NCBI GenBank assembly: GCA_014730275.1
Contig: WJIL01000024.1
Location: 1 to 38,109, forward strand
DNA length: 38,109 nt
Origin: Candidatus Lokiarchaeota archaeon
GTDB taxonomy: Archaea > Asgardarchaeota > Thorarchaeia > Thorarchaeales > Thorarchaeaceae
Direction of reading: 5' to 3'
The notes beneath the pieces are model-generated. The model saw only the letters and a program-made list of their open reading frames with translations. It did no database searches and was not told where the DNA came from. Positions 1-7,650 of the stretch are shown here, piece by piece (position 1 is the first letter of the stretch; every line of letters begins with the position of its first letter). The position numbers and the translations under genes were made by a program.

Positions 1-65
1 CGATGGTTGCGATATTCTTCTTCTCTGACCGGGTTGTGTTTGACATCGTGTTCATCGTGTTTCAC
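1..65 (-). CDS. Possible 5' end of a leftward gene, cut by window edge
   Basis: From a GTG at 65-63 an open frame of 21 codons runs leftward off the window; it begins M-K-H-D-E-H-D and is rich in His and charged residues. No SD precedes it, but a TATA-like sequence is centred about 26 nt upstream, the spacing expected of a leaderless archaeal transcript. Too little is present to name a product. It could equally be non-coding sequence. Confidence 0.3.
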   Translation of the reverse strand, partial: MKHDEHDVKHNPVREEEYRNH

Positions 66-86
66 ATGACATACCACTCAGATTTA

Positions 87-96
87 GTATATAATA
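87..96 (-). promoter_or_regulatory. TATA-box-like element
   Basis: Read on the minus strand this is TATTATATAC, centred about 26 nt upstream of the GTG at 65. That spacing is standard for archaeal TATA/TBP promoters. It lies downstream of the polX stop, so it would serve a separate leftward transcript. Confidence 0.4.
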
Positions 97-123
97 GAAA
101 GCCACTATATGGGGTCACAATCG

Positions 124-144
124 GTAGTCACAATTTGTGACTAC
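124..144. repeat. Perfect 10-bp palindrome with 1-nt centre
   Basis: GTAGTCACAA is followed by one T and then its exact reverse complement. A further half-site-like GGTCACAAT lies at 114-122, and a small hairpin (GTAGA/TCTAC, 150-162) overlaps the polX stop. It could be an RNA hairpin ending polX transcription or an operator for the leftward promoter at 87-96; there is no long T tract. Confidence 0.6.
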
Positions 145-158
145 AAAACGTAGAAAAT

Positions 159-1871
159 CTACTTCAATGTTTGACGAAGCTCTTCCAGTGTGAATGTGTT
201 AAGAACATCATCGGGTTCAATCCAGCCCCGACGGGCCTGAAATACACCGTATTTCATGTTATTGAGATGAGCGATTTTATGAGCGTCCGTATTAATGGCA
301 ATCTTTACTCCTATCCGTTTTGCCGCGCGAAGATTACCGGGATTCAAATCCAGACGCCTTGGGAGAGCATTTAGTTCCATTGCGACATTATTCTGTCGGG
401 CCACTTCCAAGACTGCATCGAGATCAATCTCATAGCCAGATCGTTTCAAAAGAAGCCTCCCTGTGGGATGACCAAGCATGTGTACATGCTTGTTCTCTAG
501 TGCTTTACAGACTCGTTGAGTCATAGTCTCCTTGTCATCTTTCATTCTGCTATGAATAGAAACCGTAACGACATCAAGCTGTTCTAAGACGTCATCCCTG
601 ATATCTAAGAGGCCCCCTTCCAGAATGTCAACTTCTGCTCCTTTCAGTACAGTTAATCCATATCGACCCGAATCATTGATTTCGTCAACCTCATCAATCC
701 GCTTGAGAAGACGCCCTTCATCCATGCCGTTGGCTATGGCAAGGCTTTGTGTGTGGTCAGAAACACAGTAGTAATCATAGCCAATCTCGTCAGCAGCCTC
801 CAGCATCTCGTGGATTGTATTTGAACCGTCAGACTGGTCAGTATGCGAATGGAGATCGCCTCGTACGTCTTCAAGAGTTATTAGATTGGGCAGATGATTT
901 TCTTGGGCGGCCTCTATCTCACCCTTATCCTCTCTGAGTTCGGGGGGAATGAAGGGCAACCCCAGTTCTCCATACACGGCACGTTCGTCATCACCGGCCA
1001 CTTTCACCTCATTCTGAAAGAGACCGTATTCATTCAACAGCATGTTCTTAGACTGTGCTATGGACCGCACCCGAACGTTATGATCCACGCTCCCGGTAAA
1101 GTACTGAAGACCTGCACCAAAGCTTTCTGCAGGGATTATTCGCAGATCAATCTGAAGAGCATTATCGAGGCGTACTGATGATTTCGTGGTTCCGTGAGCA
1201 ATGACCTCTTGTACATACTCGAATTCAACAAAGGCATTCATAACCATTTCAGCGTCATCAGCCGAAACCAAAATGTCTACATCATGTACAGTTTCTCTTT
1301 TGCGCCTGATTGATCCAGCCAAAGCTATTTCCGAAACCTCAGGCAACTTTTTCAAATAGTCAATTAGTTGTTCTGCATACGGGAGAGCATCAGCAAGCAG
1401 AGTCCGTCCTAAGCCTGAGCGGACCAATGCTATACCATCGAGAATCTGTTGTTCCGTCTTTGTCCCCATCCCCTTCAATTCTGCTATTCTACCCGTTCTT
1501 GCTGCCTCCTCCATAGAATCCAAATCATTCACACCGAGCTCGTCGTATACCAGCTTTATGGTTTTTGGACCAACTCCGGGTATAGCCTCCAGCTGCATGA
1601 CAGCGACGGGTATCTCAGCTCGCAGTTTCTCAAGTTCAGGGACAACGCCAGAATCCAAGTAGCTGCTTATCTTTTCTGCAATTGCATCTCCGATACCGGG
1701 TATTTCGGTAAGTTCCCCTCTAGCATCGACAGATTGAACATCCTCACCATGAGAAGTAATCGCTCTGGTCGCACGTTTGTAAGCTCTTATCTTCCATTTG
1801 TTGGCCCCTTTAATCTCAAGTAGTAATCCAATTTCCTTGAGCATCTCTGCGACTTCTTGGTTCTTGCTCAC
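159..1871 (-). CDS. polX: DNA polymerase X family protein with PHP domain (PolX)
   Basis: Family X (Pol beta-like) polymerase fused to a C-terminal PHP phosphoesterase, the usual prokaryotic PolX architecture implicated in base-excision repair gap filling and 3'-end processing. An N-terminal helix-hairpin-helix region has two G-x-G-x-K/A-type turns. The nucleotidyltransferase signature GSIRRKRE followed by HDVDIL gives the catalytic Asp pair. The PHP half has HSH, SDH, GAEVD, SIHS, GHP and NTDAH metal-binding motifs. The chosen start is GTG at 1871, preceded by GGAGGAG and overlapping the upstream stop as GTGA, so translation is probably coupled. It gives 570 residues, the usual PolX length. 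An earlier in-frame ATG at 1898 lacks a comparable SD. Confidence 0.93.
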   Translation of the reverse strand: MSKNQEVAEMLKEIGLLLEIKGANKWKIRAYKRATRAITSHGEDVQSVDARGELTEIPGIGDAIAEKISSYLDSGVVPELEKLRAEIPVAVMQLEAIPGVGPKTIKLVYDELGVNDLDSMEEAARTGRIAELKGMGTKTEQQILDGIALVRSGLGRTLLADALPYAEQLIDYLKKLPEVSEIALAGSIRRKRETVHDVDILVSADDAEMVMNAFVEFEYVQEVIAHGTTKSSVRLDNALQIDLRIIPAESFGAGLQYFTGSVDHNVRVRSIAQSKNMLLNEYGLFQNEVKVAGDDERAVYGELGLPFIPPELREDKGEIEAAQENHLPNLITLEDVRGDLHSHTDQSDGSNTIHEMLEAADEIGYDYYCVSDHTQSLAIANGMDEGRLLKRIDEVDEINDSGRYGLTVLKGAEVDILEGGLLDIRDDVLEQLDVVTVSIHSRMKDDKETMTQRVCKALENKHVHMLGHPTGRLLLKRSGYEIDLDAVLEVARQNNVAMELNALPRRLDLNPGNLRAAKRIGVKIAINTDAHKIAHLNNMKYGVFQARRGWIEPDDVLNTFTLEELRQTLK

Positions 1872-2896
1872 ACATACTCCTCCCATTCCTGTGACCATGG
1901 ATTGATAGCCTTCACAGTATCAACTACTGCCTGAAGATTCTCTGGTGGCGTGTCAATCGGTATGACACAGCCAGGAGCCAAAATGAGTTTCCGCAAACCT
2001 GCAGCTCGTGCTGCTTCCAGAACCTGTTCCTCTATTTCATCGGGAGTGCCTTTTCGTAGTGTGTTGTTATGGTCGATTCCACCAAAGACCGCTTTTCGTG
2101 ATACCTTCTTGCCTTTGGCAAGGGAGGGAAATGCGCTTTGATCTTCCCAGTTGATTGCACTAACACCTGCTAAACGAGATACTTTCTCAAATCGGATTGT
2201 CTCCCCTTCTTCCCGGGCATGAAGATGTAACACAATGAATTTAGCTCTTCCGCGTAACTTCGAAATCAGCTTCTTTTCATACGGAAAAACAAAATTAGCA
2301 TATTGCTTGTCTGTTACGGCCGCTGTCGTAGAGTGTTGTGAAGCAATGAAAAGACCATGGGATCCAGCCTGTAAAGTGGCCCTAGCAAAATCAATCATAA
2401 CATCTGTTAGCATGTCCAGAACGCTGTGCATCAATTCTGGTCGCTTTTCTATGAAATCAACAAACTGCCCATCACATAGCTTCGAAGCGACCATAGGCGC
2501 ATCGAATATCGTAGCCATGATAGGAACCCGGCCTTCAGCATAGTCCTGAATCAGTTCTATGGCCTGAACCTGTTTACCAAACTCACCCGCATTCACATCA
2601 ACGGGCTCCAGCTCTTCCCAATCACTGGCCTTTTCAACTGCGCAGCTCTTGCAGGTAGTTGATCCGGATATAGCACCATCATAAACCGCTTCGCACCCCC
2701 AGTCAACAACAGGATACCTTCCGTGGAAGCTTATTTTCCCACAAGTGACATCATACTTCTTCATGAACTCGATTTCGGCCTTGCCTAGGCCCTCCGGGGT
2801 TCGATCTATGCGAGGGTGATGTTGCCAAAGAGAATACGGGATTCTTTCACCTAGGTTTCCAAGGAGACTCTCCTCAAGCATCTCAAATTTTGACAT
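1868..2896 (-). CDS. Uroporphyrinogen decarboxylase-fold protein (UroD/MtaA superfamily)
   Basis: About 342 residues. The C-terminal half carries superfamily features: a barrel strand ending LHLHARE, VSAINWED, GGIDH, and the segment LILAPGCVIPIDTPPENLQA typical of UroD/methylcobamide methyltransferase relatives. The N-terminal arginine-rich substrate motif of true heme-pathway UroD is not seen, so heme synthesis is unlikely. A corrinoid-linked methyl transfer or another decarboxylation is possible but unproven. The start is ATG at 2896; an in-frame TTG lies at 2905. No good SD is present, but a TATA-like CATTATCC lies about 24 nt upstream, suggesting a leaderless mRNA. Its stop overlaps the PolX start, so the two genes are cotranscribed. 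Confidence 0.8.
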   Translation of the reverse strand: MSKFEMLEESLLGNLGERIPYSLWQHHPRIDRTPEGLGKAEIEFMKKYDVTCGKISFHGRYPVVDWGCEAVYDGAISGSTTCKSCAVEKASDWEELEPVDVNAGEFGKQVQAIELIQDYAEGRVPIMATIFDAPMVASKLCDGQFVDFIEKRPELMHSVLDMLTDVMIDFARATLQAGSHGLFIASQHSTTAAVTDKQYANFVFPYEKKLISKLRGRAKFIVLHLHAREEGETIRFEKVSRLAGVSAINWEDQSAFPSLAKGKKVSRKAVFGGIDHNNTLRKGTPDEIEEQVLEAARAAGLRKLILAPGCVIPIDTPPENLQAVVDTVKAINPWSQEWEEYV

Positions 2897-3104
2897 AATA
2901 AGCAAATGAGCGGAAAGGATAATGAGGGTTTCGAAGCGTAATCAGGGAGCAATGTGTTTATGGATAGCCGCGACCACAGGTTTCAAGTTGTTCAAGTCAC
3001 TCAGTTGGTACAGCATGCATTATATTAGGCAGAGGGGCATCATGACGGTGCTTAAGACGCGAGAATCGTTGAACGATAAATCTCAATCCAGATAGTGAAA
3101 AGAC

Positions 3105-4292
3105 ATGTCGACTCCAACACTCTTCTTTGATCCAACTAATCTTCTCGAACTTGATGGTATAGATCATCTTGAAAGCACACGACCAACACCCAATCCATTT
3201 TGGAACCGTGCGAGGCTTGAACTTGCATGGAAACTTCCTGTGATGGCAGGCATTACTGATAGCGATAAAGTGGAGTTGCACCAGATGCGTCTAGCGTCAA
3301 GAGAAGAACTCGAAATATTCCATGATCGCTCATATATTGAGACAATGGAGCTGTTTAGCAACATGGGAACAGCTTTCGCCTCTCGATTTGGACTGGATAG
3401 TGAGGAGTGCCCTGTGTTCAGGAAGATGGATAAGTATGCTAGCTATCCAGTAGGCACAACTATCGATGCAACGATGGACGTTGCAGAAGGGAAATTCGAT
3501 ACAGCATTCTCTTTGTTTGGAGGATTCCATCATGCACTTGAAAGCCAGGCTGGAGGCTTCTGTTATTACAATGACTGTGTGATTGCACTCAAGAGATACA
3601 GGGAGAAGTATCCAGAGAAGAAGGTACTGTATTTGGATACAGATGTGCATCATGGGAATGGGACACAACAAGCATTCTACAATGATCCGAATGTGCTAAC
3701 AATTTCCATGCATGAGTTGAGTTTGGGTTTTTATCCAGGCACTGGCAGGCCTGAAGAGAATGGGGTGGGGGAAGGAGAAGGCTATTCTGTTAACATTCCA
3801 CTCCCACCATTGACGGACGATTATGAGTTCTGGAGGGCATTCGAGGAATTGGTTATTCCGATATGGCTTGAATATAAGCCTGACTTAATCTTCTGGGAAG
3901 TGGGTGCAGACGGGCATAAGGAGGACCCTCTGGCAGACATGATGCTTACCCTCGACACATATAGAAGACTAGCCCTAACTGTCAAGCAGCTAACCAACCT
4001 AGGAACAAAGAAGCTTGTAGCTGTAGGTGGTGGAGGGTATAATCCAGTGGTAACTGCAAAAGTCTGGACGATTCTGCTTTCTGACTTGGCAGGCGTATCA
4101 TTGCCAGCGCTCTTGCCTGCAGAGTGGATTCAACTTTGTAGAAGCTATGACCAGCAAGTCAAAAGAGGGGGGTGGACAGATCGCCCTACAAAGATGAACT
4201 GTGAAAACGAACCCAACATCAGTCGCGCAGTTGATGATACTATCCAAAAAGTAAAGGAGTTGATTTTTCCAGTATTCGGGCTTGAACAATGA
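3105..4292 (+). CDS. Histone deacetylase / acetylpolyamine amidohydrolase family protein (AcuC-like)
   Basis: A 395-residue zinc-dependent deacetylase of the arginase/deacetylase fold. Visible catalytic features are the His pair in GGFHHA (142-143), LDTDVHHGNG with zinc ligands D180 and H182, the third zinc Asp (D269) in VGADGH, and the late GGGGYN with the transition-state Tyr. Such enzymes remove acetyl groups from protein lysines, polyamines or related amines; the substrate cannot be told from sequence. The acetate-activating genes lie 6 kb away and are not in the same operon. The start ATG has only a weak upstream purine stretch. It diverges from the UroD-like gene across about 200 bp. 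Confidence 0.9.
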   Translation: MSTPTLFFDPTNLLELDGIDHLESTRPTPNPFWNRARLELAWKLPVMAGITDSDKVELHQMRLASREELEIFHDRSYIETMELFSNMGTAFASRFGLDSEECPVFRKMDKYASYPVGTTIDATMDVAEGKFDTAFSLFGGFHHALESQAGGFCYYNDCVIALKRYREKYPEKKVLYLDTDVHHGNGTQQAFYNDPNVLTISMHELSLGFYPGTGRPEENGVGEGEGYSVNIPLPPLTDDYEFWRAFEELVIPIWLEYKPDLIFWEVGADGHKEDPLADMMLTLDTYRRLALTVKQLTNLGTKKLVAVGGGGYNPVVTAKVWTILLSDLAGVSLPALLPAEWIQLCRSYDQQVKRGGWTDRPTKMNCENEPNISRAVDDTIQKVKELIFPVFGLEQ

Positions 4293-4350
4293 GGGTATGA
4301 GGGGTACACGTTCAAAATGCCTTGAAGAATTGCATTGCATTACTTACTAT

Positions 4351-4420
4351 TTTTTGATAACATGCCATATTTTTCAATTTAAACTATAGAATGTAAACAA
4401 ATAACCCTTATTATCAAAAA
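4351..4420. promoter_or_regulatory. 10-bp inverted repeat flanking the V4R promoter
   Basis: TTTTTGATAA at 4351-4360 is exactly complementary to TTATCAAAAA at 4411-4420. The 50 bp between are AT-rich and include TTTAAACTATA (about 4378-4388), a reasonable TATA box for the V4R gene starting at 4448. The arrangement suits a dimeric regulator or a large cruciform; no regulator is encoded next to it. Confidence 0.4.
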
Positions 4421-4447
4421 TTTGGACCCTTTCATGTGGTAATTATC

Positions 4448-4963
4448 ATGGATTTTCAAGAATTTTTGGAATCTTTAGAATATACTGAAGGAAAAATCTC
4501 TCAAGGTGGACAACGCCTTCTTCCCATGCCCCAGCTGTTCATTGCTGGACTACAGAGGGCGTTGGAAGATGTCCTGGGAGAAAATGCCGCCTATGCCATT
4601 GCCATGAGTACTATGAGCGACGGAGCAAAAACGAGTGCTCAGGGGTTCAACCAGATTCTGGGCGATATACCTGCGGAAGACAAAGTGAGGGCCTTTTGGA
4701 GCGTGACGGTTCAGCGAGGATGGGGTGACGCGGAAATCACTGAATTGACAATTGAACCGTTCTTGATGAAGATGCAGGTGAAGAACAGTTACCTCAAGGG
4801 TGTAGGAAAGAAAATGAATTCCTACTACTACTATTCTGCAGTTTCAATTCTTGAAGAACTCGTGAAGGCTGCAGGGGTAGAGGGTGTCGAACTAGAAGTT
4901 GAACAAACGAAATGGGAATCAGCAGGCGACGATTTCGACGAATATGTATTCAAGGAGGCATAG
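4448..4963 (+). CDS. V4R-like sensor domain protein (first of tandem pair)
   Basis: About 171 residues, resembling the 4-vinyl-reductase (V4R) small-molecule-binding fold, best supported by its similarity in layout to the next gene: an early LP-P-LF segment, a G-N/A-A amphipathic helix, a RGWG-A turn, V-NSY, and a Tyr-rich helix leading to a strand. Unlike its partner it lacks the C-terminal Cys/His pattern, so it may bind a different ligand or be a degenerate subunit of a heterodimer. The start is ATG 4448 (GTG at 4436 is possible); the SD is weak. It ends 2 nt before the next gene, so the two are an operon. Confidence 0.65.
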   Translation: MDFQEFLESLEYTEGKISQGGQRLLPMPQLFIAGLQRALEDVLGENAAYAIAMSTMSDGAKTSAQGFNQILGDIPAEDKVRAFWSVTVQRGWGDAEITELTIEPFLMKMQVKNSYLKGVGKKMNSYYYYSAVSILEELVKAAGVEGVELEVEQTKWESAGDDFDEYVFKEA

Positions 4964-4965
4964 AA

Positions 4966-5490
4966 ATGATAACACATGAAGAATTCAAAGAAGAACTAGA
5001 AGTTGTTGATAAACAGATAATGTTCAGGAACCTGCGTCTTATTTTCTGCCCAGCAGATTGGCTTACTGGACAGGAGAAAGAGCTATCTAATGTCCTTGGT
5101 TCTAATGCCCTCTCAATGCTGTTCCAAAAGGCTGGCGAATTCTGTCATAGTGAGCTAGCAAGTATAATCGTTGATAGTAACCCGGATGCGTCAACGGAGG
5201 AACAAATCAAGGCTTTTCTAAGCTACTTGAAAGCAAGTGGATGGGGTGCAGCCGAGCTTGTGGAATTCAGCTTGGACCCTGTTAAAATCGGTATTAAAGT
5301 CACCAACAGCTACGTAGTAGACCTAATGCAGGCAGACGAGCCAGTGTGTTATGCATATGGAGGTGTTCTTCAGGCAATCACGGTATTCCTAGAAGAGCAT
5401 AACCTCGAAACTGAACTCGAATACACAGAGACAAAGTGCATTGCAAAGGGCGATCCTCACTGCGAATTCATACTGAAATCACTCGTCTGA
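4966..5490 (+). CDS. V4R domain protein (second of tandem pair)
   Basis: A 174-residue protein ending in the classic V4R signature: a strand E-Y-x-E-T-K-C-I-A-K-G-D-P-H-C-E-F with conserved Cys and His. V4R domains sense small molecules or lipids and occur in regulators, bacteriochlorophyll enzymes and archaeal signalling proteins; here there is no fused output domain. The ATG at 4966 follows an ideal AAGGAGG SD that overlaps the end of the preceding gene, so translation is coupled. It shares the layout of its neighbour (SGWGAAEL against RGWGDAEI), implying an old tandem duplication. A terminator hairpin follows. Confidence 0.8.
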   Translation: MITHEEFKEELEVVDKQIMFRNLRLIFCPADWLTGQEKELSNVLGSNALSMLFQKAGEFCHSELASIIVDSNPDASTEEQIKAFLSYLKASGWGAAELVEFSLDPVKIGIKVTNSYVVDLMQADEPVCYAYGGVLQAITVFLEEHNLETELEYTETKCIAKGDPHCEFILKSLV

Positions 5491-5509
5491 GCATATCATA
5501 GTGTACAAT

Positions 5510-5548
5510 TGGAAGAGACGCTAGTTCTCTTCCATCTCTTTTTCTTAT
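5510..5548 (+). terminator. Terminator after the V4R operon
   Basis: GGAAGAG (5511-5517) pairs with CTCTTCC (5527-5533), extended by one T-A pair, with a 9-nt loop, and is followed by a T-rich run (5535-5550). Confidence 0.65.
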
Positions 5549-5625
5549 TTGTATTTCATGACGATTCGACATCTAAGACGAGACCTACATGGTGGTTCCA
5601 AAAAGTCCAAAGCATATCAGTAAAA

Positions 5626-5636
5626 GCTTATTAAAG
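5626..5636 (+). promoter_or_regulatory. Candidate TATA box for the MFS gene
   Basis: GCTTATTAAAG lies about 90 nt before the TTG start at 5725. A second AT-rich candidate, CTTTATTATC, lies at about 5645. Either would give a short leader containing the AAGGAG at 5714-5719. Confidence 0.25.
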
Positions 5637-5724
5637 TAGCTATGCTTTATTATCCCCTGCATTGATACATGCTTTCTCCTATCGGCTATCATAGGGTTAT
5701 TAGCCAATCGTGTAAGGAGTTAAC

Positions 5725-6909
5725 TTGAAGATTTTAATGTTGGATTCACACCAAAATGCAACACGTTCCGTGCAGATTTTGCTATCAGGTGTTCTAGTTC
5801 TACTTACTGTTTCTGCTGCAGCTTTGTTACATACGAATGAACCGGAATTTATATTGGGGCGATTCTCGAGTGTGTCTGAGTTCGAATATTCACTTTTTGA
5901 TTCGGTTCTATACCTTTCGTATTTGATATTTGGTGTTATCTTAGGCATCCTTTCGGATAGAATAGCAAAAAGAAAAATTTTCATCGTAATCGGGGGGTTT
6001 GGAGGGTCTCTCTTCTATTGGTTAATGACTACAACTCTTGATTATGAGATTCTCCTGATAATGCGATTTGTTCAAGGCATGTTTACTGTGCTAGCATGGC
6101 AAAGCCTCATGACTTCGATTCTGGATTATTCGACTTCCACTAATCGAGGGAGAAATATGGGAATCTTTGGAGTTTTTCTAGCTACTGCTATGGGAGTAGG
6201 TCCAGTAATTGGAGGTATCGTTGCCAGATATGGGGTTTTTCAACCATATTACGTTGCTTCTTTCTTCAGTCTAGTAGTAGGTCTGGTTGCACTTTGTGGA
6301 ATAAGAGATTCCGATCATTTGAAAGCGCGTGTTTCCTTTCGGAAAAGCATAACGCTTGCAAAACGTTGCCCAGAAATGAAGATACCAAGTATACTCAATT
6401 TCGTTGACCGACTACATATGGGTTTCATTTTAACAGCATTACCACTTTTGTTGGTCACCGAATTGGGTATTTCCGAGTCTTTCAGAGGAATGATTCTGGG
6501 ATTATTTGCAACACCTTTCATTTTGCTCCAATATCCTATTGGAAAACTCTCCGACAATATAGGAAGAAGGGTATTGGTGATTACTGGTAGTTTTTGTTAT
6601 GCATTTACATTGGTGTTCATGGGTTTTGCAGCCCAAGTGGGTTTAATTCCACTTATCATTTCTCTCGTACTATTAGGGATTTTCTCTGGTCTAACTGCTC
6701 CACCTACAATGGCATGGATTGGCGATTGTGTGCCCCCAAAAGACAGAGCCACAGGAATGGGTTTGTTCAATCTTCTGGGCAATTTCGGAATGGTTCTAGG
6801 CCCAATAGTATTAGGTGTTATTCTACTCCAAAGCAATTTTGTCATAGCATTTGTTGTAGCCGGATTAATCGAATTATTATCGCTCCTAGTAGTCATAATA
6901 AAATCTTGA
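5725..6909 (+). CDS. Major facilitator superfamily transporter
   Basis: A 394-residue integral membrane protein with about 12 predicted hydrophobic segments. The first cytoplasmic loop has the MFS motif-A-like GILSDRIAKRK, repeated in the second half as GKLSDNIGRR; GVGPVIGG near TM5 resembles the antiporter motif C seen in drug/H+ exporters. The substrate is unknown; a multidrug- or sugar-efflux type is most likely. The start is TTG at 5725, chosen because AAGGAG ends 5 nt before it; the ATG at 5737 would be 17 nt away. The gene appears monocistronic and converges on the methyltransferase gene. Confidence 0.88.
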   Translation: MKILMLDSHQNATRSVQILLSGVLVLLTVSAAALLHTNEPEFILGRFSSVSEFEYSLFDSVLYLSYLIFGVILGILSDRIAKRKIFIVIGGFGGSLFYWLMTTTLDYEILLIMRFVQGMFTVLAWQSLMTSILDYSTSTNRGRNMGIFGVFLATAMGVGPVIGGIVARYGVFQPYYVASFFSLVVGLVALCGIRDSDHLKARVSFRKSITLAKRCPEMKIPSILNFVDRLHMGFILTALPLLLVTELGISESFRGMILGLFATPFILLQYPIGKLSDNIGRRVLVITGSFCYAFTLVFMGFAAQVGLIPLIISLVLLGIFSGLTAPPTMAWIGDCVPPKDRATGMGLFNLLGNFGMVLGPIVLGVILLQSNFVIAFVVAGLIELLSLLVVIIKS

Positions 6910-6941
6910 GGGGCCCCGTAGAGCGGCGAGATAGTGCTGTT

Positions 6942-7604
6942 TTACCGTTTCTCAGCAAGAAAACACCTGTGGCCCGTGCTATCGATGTACAGGTCGAGCG
7001 GACGGAAAGAACTGAACATTTGAATCAATCCTTCTTCAGTGAAATAGTGGTGTGGTATTCCTTCCTCAGGACCGTTCATTGGGAGATAGGTGCGGTCTCC
7101 TATCTTCTTTAGTTCCCAATCTCCTTCTTCAGCTTTATCCTTCAATACTGGAACAGTAACAAAGAGAAGGGCCTTAGAACTCGTTACTCGATTAATTTCG
7201 TCAACTGTATCAATTATGTTCTGAATCAGATTATGATGAATGACTTGTACTGAAATAACGCAGTCAAAGAAACCATCTTGATATGGGAAAGGATGCTCCA
7301 TTCTGTGTTTCCGAATTTCAGCGTTTAGACCAGCATTTGCCAACCATTCCTTGGTAAGTTCAACTGCAGTAGGAGAGGTATCAAATCCAAACACTTCAAA
7401 CCCCTGCCTTGCGAAGTAGACAACATGTCTGCCCGTTCCACATCCCAAATCAAGGATTCTCTTGGCACCACGATTGTATAACTCTTCAAGTATACGAGAC
7501 ATATCACCGTGAGGGGTTTGGAAGACACGTCCCTTTCTCTGGAAGATATGATCCCAAGATGGCATAGTGGGTTCATAAGAAACCGATTTCGATATTAATC
7601 CCAT
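6942..7604 (-). CDS. Class I SAM-dependent methyltransferase
   Basis: A 220-residue Rossmann-fold methyltransferase. Motif I is ILDLGCGTGRH at about residue 61, an acidic FGFD ends strand 2, and motif IV is DCVISVQVIHH. The layout (small N-terminal helix starting near MPSWD, then the SAM domain) resembles TehB/UbiE-type small-molecule methyltransferases; the substrate is unknown. The start is ATG 7604, with an alternative ATG at 7565 that fits family N-termini equally well; neither has a clear SD. The gene is divergent from the membrane hydrolase across only 46 bp, so the promoters overlap. Confidence 0.85.
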   Translation of the reverse strand: MGLISKSVSYEPTMPSWDHIFQRKGRVFQTPHGDMSRILEELYNRGAKRILDLGCGTGRHVVYFARQGFEVFGFDTSPTAVELTKEWLANAGLNAEIRKHRMEHPFPYQDGFFDCVISVQVIHHNLIQNIIDTVDEINRVTSSKALLFVTVPVLKDKAEEGDWELKKIGDRTYLPMNGPEEGIPHHYFTEEGLIQMFSSFRPLDLYIDSTGHRCFLAEKR

Positions 7605-7650
7605 CTATTATGCTAACAGGACTGCAATAGCATCTAAAGGAGACATCGAA

